A DNA stretch of 64,000 nucleotides from Pseudomonas sp. KNUC1026 (GTDB lineage Bacteria > Pseudomonadota > Gammaproteobacteria > Pseudomonadales > Pseudomonadaceae): positions 1,550,001-1,614,000 of the forward strand of contig NZ_CP087138.1 in NCBI RefSeq assembly GCF_021650705.1. Reading direction: 5' to 3'. How positions within the stretch are numbered: position 1 is the first letter of the stretch; each line of letters opens with the position of its first letter. Below are positions 35,069-45,620 of this stretch, piece by piece. The notes under the pieces are model-generated. The model saw only the letters and a program-made list of their open reading frames with translations. It searched no databases and was not told the origin of the DNA. A program made the position numbers and the translations under genes.

Positions 35069-36107
35069 TCAGCGAAACGCTGGGATCACCTGATCGATGA
35101 AGAGCTTGAGCGACTTGCGCTTTTCTTCGTGGCTCAAGCCGTTGTCGCACCAGAAGCTGAACTCGTCGACGCCCAGTTCCTGATAGTGGCGAATGCGCGC
35201 GATGATCTGTTCCGGCGTGCCGATCATGGTGTTCTTGCGGATGTTCTCCAGCTCGAACTCCGGGCGCTCAGCGAATTTTTCTTCCGGGCTCGGGGCCAGG
35301 AAGCCGTCGACCGGCGCCTGCTTGTTGCCGAACCAGGCGTCGAAGGTGCGATAGAAACGGTTGATCGCGGTGGCGCCGACCTTCCAGCCTTCGGGGTCGT
35401 CCTCGGCGTGTACGTGGGTGTGGCGCAGCACCATCAGCTGCGGGCGCGGAATGCCAGGGTTGTTGGCAAGGGCGGTCTCGAACTTGTTGCGCAGGTCCAC
35501 CACTTCTTCATCGCCCTTCATCAGCGGCGTGACCATCACGTTGCAGCCGTTGGCCACGGCGAAATTGTGCGAGTCGGGGTCGCGCGCGGCGATCCAGATC
35601 GGTGGGGTGGCGATGGGCTTGCGGCACGCTGGTGGAAGTGGGGAATTTCCACAGCTCGCCGTCATGGGCGTAGTCGCCTTCCCAGAGCTTGCGCACCACC
35701 GGCACCATTTCGCGCAGCGCCTTGCCGCCTTCGGTTGCGGGCATGCCGTTGGCCAGCCGGTCGAACTCGACCTGGTAGGCGCCACGGGCCAGGCCCACTT
35801 CCATGCGGCCGTTGCTGATCACATCGAGCAGGGCGCATTCACCGGCCACCCGCAGCGGGTGCCGGAACGGCGCGATGATGGTGCCGGCGCCCAGGCGGAT
35901 GGTCGTGGTGCGTGCGGCGAGGTACGCCAGCAGCGGCATCGGGCTTGGGGAGATGGTGTATTCCATCGCGTGGTGTTCGCCGATCCACACGGTGCTGAAC
36001 CCGCCGGCCTCGGCCATCAGGGTGAGCTCAGTGAGGTTTTCGAACAGTTGCCGATGGCTGACCTGGTCGTCCCAGCGTTCCATGTGAACGAAAAGCGAAA
36101 ATTTCAT
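35069..36107 (-). CDS. LLM-class flavin-dependent monooxygenase (frameshifted)
   Basis: Bacterial-luciferase-like TIM barrel. Seen: the N-terminal strand MKFSLFVHMERWDD, GGFSTVWIGEHHAMEY (flavin site), IRLGAGTIIAPFRHPLRVAGECALLD, GRMEVGLARGAYQVEF, and a late TPEQIIARIRHYQELGVDEFSFW. One extra base near 35621 splits STSVP from KPIATPPIWIAARDP; corrected length is 345 residues. It needs reduced FMN from a partner reductase, which is not in the window. The substrate is unknown. It is divergent from the chemoreceptor. Confidence 0.87.
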
Positions 36108-36208
36108 GACAGCCTGCCTTTCGTTTTTTGCGATGCGGCCGATTCAATCAGCGGCCACATGGAGGATGTTCTGGTTGCGCGGCACTGGGGCTCAGAGCGC
36201 GTGCACTA

Positions 36209-36229
36209 TTGGTATACCATACTACGGTG
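36209..36229. promoter_or_regulatory. Operator-like element in the monooxygenase/chemoreceptor gap (copy 1)
   Basis: This starts with TTGGTATACCATA, containing the perfect palindrome TGGTATACCA of the type bound by GntR-family dimers. It lies 40 bases before the chemoreceptor start and about 100 bases from the monooxygenase start. A second copy with 17 of 21 identical bases precedes the permease gene. Confidence 0.6.
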
Positions 36230-36268
36230 TATTGCAAGGCCGGCTGGCCTTCGCACCTTGGGGAAGGG

Positions 36269-38209
36269 ATGAACGTCTGAAGATAAAAACAAAATTGATC
36301 GCGGCCTTTGCCAGCATCGCCGCGGTGCCTGTGGTGCTGGTGGCGGTGGTGGTGATCCTGGAACCTGCGCACGCAGGCGCTGGAGAATTTCGAAAGCGCC
36401 AGCGGCCGGGAGATTCGCCAGGTCGACAACGCCATGCGGCTGTTTTTCGACGGCATCGACCAGAACGTCGCGTTCCTGGCCGGGCAGCCCTTGCTGGCGG
36501 GCGCCGATGGCCACCTGACGCGCTATCCGAAGGGCGGCAACCTCGCCGGCGACCTTGACCCGCAGGTGTTCGCACTGTTCGAGCAGCTCGCCAGAAGCCA
36601 CGCCAACTATGCCTATGTTTCGATGGGCACCGCTGATGGCGGCTATGTGTTCTGGCCTGGCTCGGCGCTCAGCGATTACGACCCGCGCACCCGGCCCTGG
36701 TACCAGGCGGCCATGGCCCAGCCAGGCAAGACGGTTCGCACCGCGCCTTACCACTGGGCGGCCGACAAGGTCACGCTGGTCAGCACCGTGCGCGCCCTGG
36801 CCGGCGCCGATGGCCGCCCGGCGGCGGTGGTGAACATCGATGTGTCGCTCGGCCAGCTCACCGACCTGATCAAGCAGATCCGCCTCGGTGAAAGCGGTTA
36901 CGTGCTGCTGGCCACAGACGACGGCACCGTGCTGGTAGACCCTTCGCAGCCAGAGCACAACTTCAAGCGCCTGGCCGACCTCGGCCCGGCCTATGCCGAG
37001 CTGGGCCAGGCGGCAAAAGGCCTGGTGCCGGTGCGCCTGGGCGAGCAGGACTACCTGGCCAACGTCTGGCGCTCCGACGCACTGGGCTGGCGGTTCGTCG
37101 GGCTGGTGCCCAAGGCCGAGGTGATGAGCACAACCGTGTCGCTGACCTGGGTGATCGTCGCCATCGCAGCGCTGTTCGCCTTGGGGTTTGCGGTGCTGGG
37201 CGGAATGTTCGCCGGTGTGCTGGTGCGGCCGATCCATGCCGTAGCCAGTGGCCTGGAGGGTATCGCCCAGGGCGAAGGCGACCTCACCGCGCGGCTTGAG
37301 GTGAAAGGGCGCGATGAAACGGCCCAGCTTGCCGGCTGGTTCAACCAGTTCCTCGGCGCCATCGCAGGGATCATCCAGCGCATCGGTGCAGCGGCCGGGC
37401 AGATCCACGGCTCGTCCAGCGACTCGACCCAGGCCGCCCAGGCGCTGGCCGAAACTGCCGAACGCCAGCGCAGTGCGGTGGACCAGGTGTCTACGGCCTT
37501 CCATGAGATGGTCGCCACCGCCAACGAAGTCGCGCGCTCCTGCAGCCAGGCGGCGGCGTCGGCCGATGATGGCCAGCGCCAGGTGCGCGACGGCCAGCAG
37601 CAGGTGCAGACCGCCGTCGACCGAGTCGGGCAGCTTCGTGCCGAGTCGAGCCGGCGGCGGGCCATGCGCCAGTTGCAGCAGGACAGCAGCGACATCCAGT
37701 CGATCCTCGGCACCATCAACGCCATCGCCGAGCAGACCAACCTGTTGGCCCTGAACGCGGCCATCGAGGCGGCCCGTGCCGGCGAACAGGGCAGGGGGTT
37801 TGCCGTGGTGGCCGACGAGGTGCGCGCGCTCGCGCGGCGCACGGCCGATTCCACCGGCGAGATCGACAGCCTGCTCAGCACCCTGGCCAAGCGCACTGAG
37901 CAGATGAGCGGGCGCATGGACGCAAGCCTTGAGGTGTCGCGTGCCACGGTGACCTCCATCAACGATGCCCGTGGCAGCTTCGAACGCATCCGCGATTCGG
38001 TGGACGTGATCCGCGACATGAACGTGCAGATCGCCACCGCAGCGAGGAGCAGCATCAGGTGGCCGAAGACATCAACCGCAACATCGGGCAGATCCACGGT
38101 GACGCCCAGCAGGTTGCTGGAGCTGGCTGAGCGGACCCAGGGCGAAGCGGGGCACATGACCCGTTTGTCCGAAGAGTTGAATGGGTTGGTGAAGCGTTTC
38201 CGCATCTGA
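36269..38209 (+). CDS. Methyl-accepting chemotaxis protein, dCache type (several frameshifts)
   Basis: Transmembrane chemoreceptor. TM1 is [24 protein letters not shown]. The periplasmic double-Cache domain follows, with [11 protein letters not shown] and [28 protein letters not shown]2 is [21 protein letters not shown], then a HAMP domain. The signalling hairpin tip is [37 protein letters not shown]. Breaks: a base missing near 36275, one extra near 36361, one missing near 38045, one extra near 38119. The stretch 37630-37670 also reads oddly. Corrected length is about 646 residues. The ligand is unknown; the context suggests a nitrogen compound. Confidence 0.88.
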
Positions 38210-38280
38210 CGCGCGGGGGAGGCCAGGTGGTTTGGCTGACTGGCTTGCCATCGAGCAGGGCGTGAAAGTCGTTGAGTTGT

Positions 38281-38301
38281 TTGGCGTACCATAATATGGT
38301 G
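38281..38301. promoter_or_regulatory. Operator-like element before the NCS1 permease (copy 2)
   Basis: This starts with TTGGCGTACCATA and continues with a palindromic CCATAATATGG core. It matches copy 1 (36209-36229) at 17 of 21 positions. It lies 103 bases before the permease ATG. Shared elements imply one regulator for the monooxygenase, chemoreceptor and permease. Confidence 0.6.
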
Positions 38302-38404
38302 GGCCTCGACGGTGACCCGCGCACAGCTCTCGAGCAGGGCATTCACGGGTGCCGGTCTGGCTTCAAACAACGACAAGAACAGACGAACACGAGACCCCTT
38401 GCGC

Positions 38405-39808
38405 ATGTCCGAACAGCATTCCCACGCCCTGGCGATCGAAAACCATACGGTCGATCACGTGCCGGATAGCGAGCGCCACGGCCGCTCGCGTGACCTTTTC
38501 ACCCTCTGGTTCAGTACCAACATTGCGCCTTTGCCCATCGTCAGTGGTGCGATGGTGGTGCAGACCTTCGGCCTGGGGCTGTGGTCGGGCCTGCTCGCCA
38601 TCGCGCTGGGCCACTTGCTCGGCGGCACGGTGCTGGCGCTGTCGTCGGCCCAGGGGCCACGCCTGGGCATTCCGCAGATGGTGCAAGGCCGCGGCCAGTT
38701 CGGCCGTTACGGTGCGCTTGGCATCGTGCTGATCACCGCGCTGATCTACCTCGGGTTTTTCATTTCCAACAGCGTGCTGGCCGGCAAATCGGTGCATAAC
38801 CTGGTGCCAGCCGTGCCGCTGTCGGTGGGCATCGTGCTCGGCGCGCTGGCGGCCACGGCCATCGGCGTGATCGGTTACCGCTTCATTCACATCCTCAACC
38901 GAATCGGCACCTGGGTCATGGGCGCGGGCCTGTTCGCAGGCTTTGCCATGGCGCCGAGCCGGCCGCTGCCGGCGGACTTCTTCAGCCGTGGCGGCTTCAA
39001 CCTGGCCGGCTTCATCGCCACGGTGTCGCTGGGGGTGGTGTGGCAGGTGAGCTTCTCGCCCTACACCTCCGACCATTCGCGCTACTTGCCCCGGGACGTG
39101 GGCATCGGCAAGCCGTTCTGGGCCACCTATCTGGGCGCGGTCTGCGGCACGGTGCTGTCGTTCGCTTTCGGCGCGGTGGTGGCATTGGCGTCGGCCACCG
39201 ATGCCGATGCCAGTGGCGGCGGTGGAGCAGAGCGCCGGCGTGCTGGGCCCGGTGCTGATGCTGCTGTTTCTGTTCGACATCATCAGCCACAACGCGCTCA
39301 ACCTGTACGGCGCGGTGCTCTCGCTGATCACCGTGCTGCAAACCTTCATGGCCCGCTGGGTGCCGTCGGTACGCCTTAAAGTCGCGCTGTCGAGCCTGGT
39401 GCTGTGCGGCTGCTGCCTGGTGGCGTTGGGCGCCTCGGCCGACTTCATCAGCCGCTTCATCGGCCTGATCCTGGCGCTGCTGCTGGTGCTGGTGCCCTGG
39501 GCGTCGATCAACCTGGTGGATTTCTACCTGATCAAGCGCGGCGAGTACCACATCCCCTCGCTGTTCGAGGCCGACGGCGGCCGCTACGGGCGCTTCGACT
39601 GGCACGCCATCGGCGCCTGGTTCGTCGGTGTGGTGCCGCAACTGCCGTTCGCCAACACCTCGCTGTTCACCGGGCCCTACGCCAACCTGGTGCCGGGGCC
39701 GACCTGTCCTGGGTGGTCGGGCTGCCGGTGACCGCGCCGCTGTACTTTTGGCTCGGCTACCGCCGCGAAGAGCGCTGCGCCCGCCGCAACGCGGTCAACT
39801 GGAACTGA
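38405..39808 (+). CDS. NCS1-family purine/cytosine-type permease (two frameshifts)
   Basis: Twelve-helix nucleobase:cation symporter-1 protein. Seen: LFTLWFSTNIAPLPIVSGAM, LSSAQGPRLGIPQMVQGRGQFGRYG, VWQVSFSPYTSDHSRYLP, NLVDFYLIKRGEYHIPSLFE. One extra base near 39212 and one missing near 39698 cancel out; length is 467 residues. It resembles CodB-type carriers. The substrate is unknown (nucleobase, hydantoin or similar). Its last 14 bases overlap the convergent outer-membrane factor gene. Confidence 0.87.
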
Positions 39809-41231
39809 CCGGTAGCGGGGCCGCCCAGCCAAGGCCCAGAGCCTTGTGCAGGGCGGTGAAGTCCTTGAGCAACTGGGCGTCACCGGCAATGCGATTCTGC
39901 CGGGCATCGAACAGGGTGCGCTGGGCATGCCAGCCAGTCGAGGGTGCTGGCAGTGCCGGCGTGATAGCGCTGGCCGGTGAGGTCGGCGGCGCGCGCGGCG
40001 CTGGCTTCCACCTCCTGCAGCAGCACCACGTTCTGACGCTGGTGGCCATAGCGGGCCAGTGCGCTGTCGGCGTCCTTCAAGGCGGCCAGCACCACGCCCT
40101 GGTAGTTGGCCAGGGCTTGATCACGTTGCCCCTCGGCTTGCTCGACCTGAGCGCGCACCCTGCCGAAATCCAGCAGGCTCCATTTCAGCCGCGGCAGCGC
40201 CAGCCAGGTGCCGTTGCTGCTGCGCAGCAGATGGCCGGGGTCGCCGGCACTGAACGAGAGGTCGCCGGTCAGGCTCAGCGTGGGGAACCACTGCGCCTGC
40301 TGCTGGCCGACCTGTGCGCTGCGCATGGCCAGGCCGCGCTCGGCGGCGCGGATATCCGGGCGCGCCTTGAGCAGTTGCGCCCGGGTCGCCCACTGGCACG
40401 TTCCGCCGGCACTTGTGGCAGCGGCACGGCGGCGGCGAGCGGGGTGTCGAGCTGGCCCGGTTCCAGGCCGCACAGCAGCGCCAGCTCGTCGAGCGATTCC
40501 ACGGCCTGCGACTGCAGCGGCAGGCGCTGGGCCTCTGTGGTGCGCGCCTGGGTGAGCACTTGTTCAAGCTGCACTTGCGAGGCCACGCCGCGGGTGAGGC
40601 GCTGCCGGGTGAGCTCCAGCGCCTGGTTCTGCACCTGCGCAGTGGCGTCCACCAAGGCCAGCCGCGCTTGCTGGTCACGCAGGCCCACGTAGGCCTGCAC
40701 CACTTCGGCGGCCAGTTGCACTTGGGCGTCGGCCAACTGCGCGGCGCTGGCCTCGGCGTTGGCGTCGGCCGCCTGCACCGCGCGGCGGGTGCCACCGAAC
40801 AGGTCGGCCTCCCAGCTGGCATCGAAACCGGCCAGATAAAGGCTCAGAGGGCCACGCCCGCCACCGCCCAGGCCGAAGGCAGAGGTGTCTGGCGAACGGG
40901 TGCGCAGCATCATCGCGTTGGCCGACACCGTCGGCATCTGCTCGGCCTGCTGGCCGGCAAGGCTGGCCCGCGCCTGGCGCACGCGCGCGCGGGCCTGGGC
41001 CAGGTCCGGGCTGTGAGCGAGCGCTTGCTCCACCAGCCGATCGAGCTGCGCATCGCCAAGTGCCTCCCACCATCTTGCAGCAGCCGGCGCCGAGCTGCCT
41101 TGCTCAGGTGCATGGGGCAGGCGCCCGGCCTGCAGGGTGGCCGGCGCCACTGCCGGCGCACCGTGGTAGTCAGGGCCAACAGTGCAGCCGGCCAAGGTCA
41201 GCAGGGCCAGCCCTGCAAGGGTGCGCTTCAT
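39795..41231 (-). CDS. NodT-type outer-membrane efflux lipoprotein (three frameshifts)
   Basis: TolC-like channel. The lipoprotein signal ends at LAGC, followed by TVGPDYHGAPAVAP, the usual OMF start. Coiled-coil hairpins with the family duplication follow (DLAQARARVRQARASLAGQQ, LKARPDIRAAERGLAMRSAQVGQQQAQWFPTLSLTG). Single extra bases near 39930, 40383 and 40401 break the frame; corrected length is 477 residues. The ATG overlaps the stop of the MFS exporter gene by four bases. It is the third gene of the efflux operon. Confidence 0.88.
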
Positions 41232-42776
41232 CGTGAGGATGCCTTCGCTTGGCGTAACAGAAAGGCCAGGGGCAGGCAGGCAAGCATGGCCAGGCCCAAG
41301 GCGAAAAACGCATCGTTGTAGGTCATTACCAGCGCCTGCTGGGCGATCTCGTTGGCCAGTTGGGCGATGCCTTGCAACGGCGCCGCCGCCGGGTCTCCAC
41401 TCTGAGCGAGAAAGCTGGCGCTGCGCTCGGCCATCTGGCTTTGCGCAAGTGACGCGTTGGCGCTGATGCCTTCGCGCAGCACGGCATCATGGAAGTGCTG
41501 GCGCCGGTCGATCAGCACCCCCAGCAAGGCTAGGCCCAGTGTGCCCCCGAGGTTGCGCGCCATGTTGTAGAGCCCGGCAGCGTCGCCAGCGTCCTGGGCG
41601 CTGACCGAGCGCATCGACAACTGGCTCAGCGGCATCATCACCAGGATCTGCCCCACGCCGCGCAGCAGCTGCGAAGCGGTGAAGTCGTGGCCCACGCTCT
41701 GGGCGGTGAGGGTGGTGTCAACGAAACAGCTGGCCCAGTCCAGCACCAGCCCCAGCAGCACCAGCAAACGTCGATCCGCCTTGCCCAGCAGGCGCGGCAG
41801 GATCGGCATCATCAAAAAGGCCGGCACGCCGGTGAGCAGCATCACCGCGCCGGCCTGCTCGGCGTTGTAGCCGCTGAGGTTGCCGACGAATTGCGGCACC
41901 AGGTAGGCCGTGCCATAAAGCCCGGCGCCGACGCAGGTGCCGATCAGCAGCACACTGGCGAAGCGCGGGTTGGCCAGCAGCCCGAGGCGCAGGATCGGCT
42001 GGCGCGCGCTCACCTGGCCGGCGGCGAGCAAGGCAAATCCCAGCACGCAGGCCAGGCTCAGCCAGCAGATCAGGCTGGAGTCGAACCATTGCTCGCGCTG
42101 GCCTTCTTCCAGCACAACGGTCAAGGTCGACAGCCCCAGGTGCCAGGCCCAGGATGCCCAGCCAGTCGGCGTTGAACAGTGCCTGCAGGTTGGCGTTCTC
42201 CCGTGGCAGGCCGGTGTAGAGCAGCGTCACCAGCGCAGCGGTCACCGGCAGGTTGAGGAAAAAGCACCAGCGCCAGCTGAAGCTTCCGTGAGCCAGCCGC
42301 CGATCACCGGGCCCAGCAAGGGGCCGAGGATCACCGTCATGCCGAACAGGGTGATGCCGACCGGCAACTGATGCGGCGGCAGGCGCGTGCGCACGATGGT
42401 CTGCGCGGTGGGGATCATCGCCCCACCGGTAAAGCCCTGGCCGATGCGGCAGAGGATCATCGCCGTAAGGCTCGACGACAGGCCGCAGCCCACGGAAAAC
42501 AGGCTGAACAGCAGGGTCATCACGATCAGGAAGCGCCGCAGCCCCATCACCCGCGTGCACCAGGCCGCCAGCGGAATCATCACGATCTCCGACATCAGGT
42601 AGCCGGTGGCGATTCCAGGTGCCCTCGGTGCCGGTGGCGCCGATCTGGCCCTGGATCTGCGGCAGCGCCGAGTTAGTGATGGAGATGTCCAGGGTCGCCA
42701 GCAGCGCGCCCAGGGCGCCGGCGATCACGGCGATCCAGTCGGTGACGCTGGCGTTGGGCGCAGAGGACTCAGCCAT
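41228..42776 (-). CDS. EmrB/QacA-type MFS drug exporter, DHA2 family (three frameshifts)
   Basis: Fourteen-helix drug/proton antiporter. Seen: ALLATLDISITNSALPQIQGQIG (motif D1), WIATGYLMSEIVMIPLAAW, RIGQGFTGGAMIPTAQTI, and TLFGMTVILGPLLGPVIGGWLTE (motif C). An extra base near 42613, a missing base near 42286 and an extra base near 42142 break it; corrected length is 515 residues. It overlaps the membrane-fusion gene upstream by eight bases and the outer-membrane gene downstream by four. Confidence 0.9.
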
Positions 42777-43881
42777 GGTGCTGGCCGGCAGTGGTGTTGC
42801 CACGGGTGTCGCCACGGGTGTCGACCTCGACGGTGGCCGACAGGCCCGGCAGCAGCACACCCTGCAAGTCGCCCGGGACCTCCAGGCGGATGCGCACCGG
42901 CACGCGCTGCACGATCTTGGTGAAGTTGCCGGTGGCGTTGGCCGGGGGCAGCAGCGCGAACTGCGCGCCGGTGCCGGGGGCGAAGCTGTCGATCCAGCCA
43001 GTCAGCTCGCGGCCAGGCAGGGCATCGACCTTCACGCTCACCTGCTGGCCGGCGCGCATGGCGCCGATCTGGGTTTCCTTGAAGTTGGCGGTCAGGTACA
43101 GGCCCTGCACCGGCACTACCGTCAGCAACCGCGTGCCGGGCTGCACGAACTGGCCCAGGCGCACGCCACGGTCGCCCACGCGGCCGTCGAGCGGTGCGCG
43201 GATGTCGGCATCGTCGTAGTCGCAGCGCGGCCTGGGCATTGCCGGCCTGCGCCACACCCAGTTGAGCCTGAGCCTGTTGCACCTGCGCCTGCTGTGTGGC
43301 CAGCCGTGCCTGGGCCGAGCGCAGCGCTGCCTGGCGCGCGGCCAGCGTGCTGCGGGCCTGGGCCTGCTGGTTGGCAAGCTCGGCCAGGCGCTCCTGGGTT
43401 TCGGCGCCCGAGCGCGCCAGCGGTGCATAGCGTTGGAACTCGGCCTGGGCATGGGCGAGATCCGTTCGCGCCCCTGAGCCTGAGCGCTGGCCTCGGCAAT
43501 GCTTGCCTGCTGTTGGGCCAGCTCGGCACGGGCGCGGGCCAGGTCCGCCTCTCGGGCGGCGATGGTGGCATGGGTTTCATCGGCGGCAGCGCGGTATTTG
43601 CGCGCGTCCAGGCGCACCAGCAGGTCGCCCTGGTGTACTTGCTGGTTATCGCTCACCAGCACCTGTGCCACGTAGCCACCGATCTTCGGCGCCACAGCGA
43701 GGCTGTCGGCTTGCAGGTAGGCATCGTCGGTGCTTTGCAGGTATTGGCCGCGCAGCCACCACCAGCCGCCCCAGGCTGCCCCGGCCACGGCGGCGGCTAC
43801 AGCGAGCCCGAGCAGGGCACGCCGCGCTTTGCCGCGTTGGCGGTCGGTGCCCGGTTGAGGATCGGGGGACGTATCGGCCAT
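42769..43881 (-). CDS. HlyD/EmrA-type membrane fusion protein (two compensating frameshifts)
   Basis: Periplasmic adaptor of the tripartite exporter. One N-terminal membrane helix (LLGLAVAAAVAGAAWGGWWWL), then a biotinyl-lipoyl region (YLQADSLAVAPKIGGYVAQVLV), a coiled-coil hairpin, and the second half ADIRAPLDGRVGDRGVRLGQFVQPGT. Between about 43470 (base missing) and 43221 (base extra) the coiled coil is read in a wrong frame; correction restores 370 residues. It is the first gene of the operon, divergent from its TetR/CecR-type regulator. Confidence 0.9.
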   Translation of the reverse strand: MADTSPDPQPGTDRQRGKARRALLGLAVAAAVAGAAWGGWWWLRGQYLQSTDDAYLQADSLAVAPKIGGYVAQVLVSDNQQVHQGDLLVRLDARKYRAAADETHATIAAREADLARARAELAQQQASIAEASAQAQGRERISPMPRPSSNAMHRWRARAPKPRSAWPSLPTSRPRPAARWPRARQRCARPRHGWPHSRRRCNRLRLNWVWRRPAMPRPRCDYDDADIRAPLDGRVGDRGVRLGQFVQPGTRLLTVVPVQGLYLTANFKETQIGAMRAGQQVSVKVDALPGRELTGWIDSFAPGTGAQFALLPPANATGNFTKIVQRVPVRIRLEVPGDLQGVLLPGLSATVEVDTRGDTRGNTTAGQHHG

Positions 43882-43896
43882 GAGGTGGCTCCAGAA

Positions 43897-43914
43897 TTAT
43901 TCCAGTCGGAATAA
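43897..43914. promoter_or_regulatory. Palindromic operator between efflux operon and TetR gene
   Basis: TTATTCC-AGTC-GGAATAA, a perfect 7+7 inverted repeat, 16 bases from the membrane-fusion start and 68 bases from the regulator start. It is the natural binding site candidate for the adjacent TetR-family repressor. Confidence 0.65.
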
Positions 43915-43981
43915 AATCTTCTTCGAGACATATTTTGTCAACAGTTATAGGCTGGTCGGATCCAGTTCAGGTGCAAAGGCC

Positions 43982-44689
43982 ATGGCACGACACAAACCCA
44001 CCGCCGAGGGTGGCTACCCACGCGGTGAAGAAACCCGCGCGCGGTTGATCGACGCGGCCGTGCGCGTGTTCGGCGAAAAAGGCTACGACGCCGCTTCCAC
44101 CCGAGAAATCGCAAGCGTTGCAGGCTTGAATGCCCCGGCCTTGCAGTACTACTTCGACAACAAGGAAGGGGTGTACCTGGCCTGCGTCGAGCACATGATC
44201 GAGCGGCTCTGGGAGCAGGTGGGGCCGGCGGTGGCCGAGGCCGAGGCGGTGTTCGATGGCACCCTTGCCAGTGATGCCGAGCGTATCGAGGCGCTGCTCG
44301 AGATCTTCTCGGGCATGCTCGGGCTGATCCAGGACGGCCCCGAATCACTGCGTTGGCGCGAATTCATGTCACGCCAACAAGCCGGGCAATGCCCGCCGAG
44401 CGCTCATGCGTTGATGAAAGAGGGCTTCAAGGTGCGCATCGGCCGGGTGATACGCGGCCTGGTCGCGAACCTCACCGGTTACCCGCCAGACGACGAGCGC
44501 ACGGTTCTGCATGGCTTTGCCCTGTTCGCGCAGGTGGTGGCCTTTCGTGTGCAGCGCCACAGCCTGCTCGATTCGCTGGGCTGGGACGGTGTAGACGCCG
44601 AACGCCTGGCGCGAGTGCGCGCGGTGCTGCTGGCGCATGTACGTGCGGCATTGGAAGGCCTGGTGCGCGCCCGCGATGCCGGGGTTTGA
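43982..44689 (+). CDS. TetR-family regulator, CecR/CerR type
   Basis: The protein has 235 residues. The N-terminal helix-turn-helix reads TRARLIDAAVRVFGEKGYDAASTREIASVAGLNAPALQYYFDNKEGVYLACVEHM. A C-terminal helical ligand domain of the CecR (DUF1956) type follows. CecR-like proteins repress drug export systems of the kind encoded divergently here. ATG 43982 is chosen because the upstream extension is AT-rich promoter sequence. Intact. Confidence 0.9.
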   Translation: MARHKPTAEGGYPRGEETRARLIDAAVRVFGEKGYDAASTREIASVAGLNAPALQYYFDNKEGVYLACVEHMIERLWEQVGPAVAEAEAVFDGTLASDAERIEALLEIFSGMLGLIQDGPESLRWREFMSRQQAGQCPPSAHALMKEGFKVRIGRVIRGLVANLTGYPPDDERTVLHGFALFAQVVAFRVQRHSLLDSLGWDGVDAERLARVRAVLLAHVRAALEGLVRARDAGV

Positions 44690-44743
44690 TGGGCGGCGCT
44701 TGCCGCTGGCATGATGGGGCACTTTTTCCACGGAGCACTTTGG

Positions 44744-45584
44744 ATGCGGGTTTTACTTCGATCGAGCCTCGGCCTGCTGCTGTGCTGGCAGGCTGCTGGC
44801 GCAGCCCACGCCGATGAAGCCGGCACGCTGATCGACGGCCTCAACGCCTACCGCAGCCAGTATCAGCGATGCGGCGAGCAAGTCTTCCGGCGATTGCCGC
44901 CACTGGCCGCTGACCCACGGTTGGCGCTGCCGGTGGACGCCCGGGCGATCTGCAGCAAGCACTGGCGGGCAAGGGCTACCGATGGTCAATGTCCAGGCGA
45001 TCACCCTCTCCGGGCCGCGTGATGCCAAAGCGGCACTGCAAGCGGTGCAGGGCAGCTACTGCAAGGTGGTGCTCGACCCGCAATTCGTCGATATCGGCGT
45101 GACCCAGGCCGGGCGCGACTGGCGCATCGTGCTGGCCCGGCCGCTGCTGAGCGCACGGCTGGGGCCGTGGCAGAACGAGGGCCAGGCATTGCTCGCCGCG
45201 ATCAACAGCGCCCGTGCCCAACCCCGCCAGTGCGGCGGCCAGCCCTACGCCGCTGCCCAGCCCCTGGCCTGGAGCGAGGTGCTCGGCACCGTGGCCGAAG
45301 CGCACAGCCGCGACATGGCCAACAACAACTACTTCGACCACCAGGACAAAAGCGGTGGCACGCCAGGCGACCGCGCAGAAATCGGCGGCTATACCGGCCA
45401 GCGCGTGGGCGAGAACATCGCCGCCGGCCAGGACAGCACAAGCAAGGTGCTGGCCGGCTGGCTCGCCAGCCCTGGCCACTGCGCCAACCTTATGAATCCG
45501 CAATACCGCGAGCTGGGCGCAGGCTACGCCAGTGATCCGAAAAGCGATGCGGGCATCTACTGGACGGCGATGTTCGGCGGCTGA
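44744..45584 (+). CDS. Secreted CAP (SCP/PR1) domain protein (two frameshifts)
   Basis: A signal peptide (MRVLLRSSLGLLLCWQAAGAAHA) precedes a short N-terminal domain and a C-terminal CAP domain: AEAHSRDMANNNYFDH, GENIAAGQDS and WLASPGHCANLMNPQYRELGAGY. Bases are missing near 44944 and 44980; corrected length is about 280 residues. Bacterial CAP proteins are secreted and of largely unknown function, often calcium-dependent. The Cys pairs suggest disulfides in the periplasm. Confidence 0.85.
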
Positions 45585-45620
45585 GGCCCCAGGGCCGGTG
45601 TCGCACAAGGAAGGCTTGCG

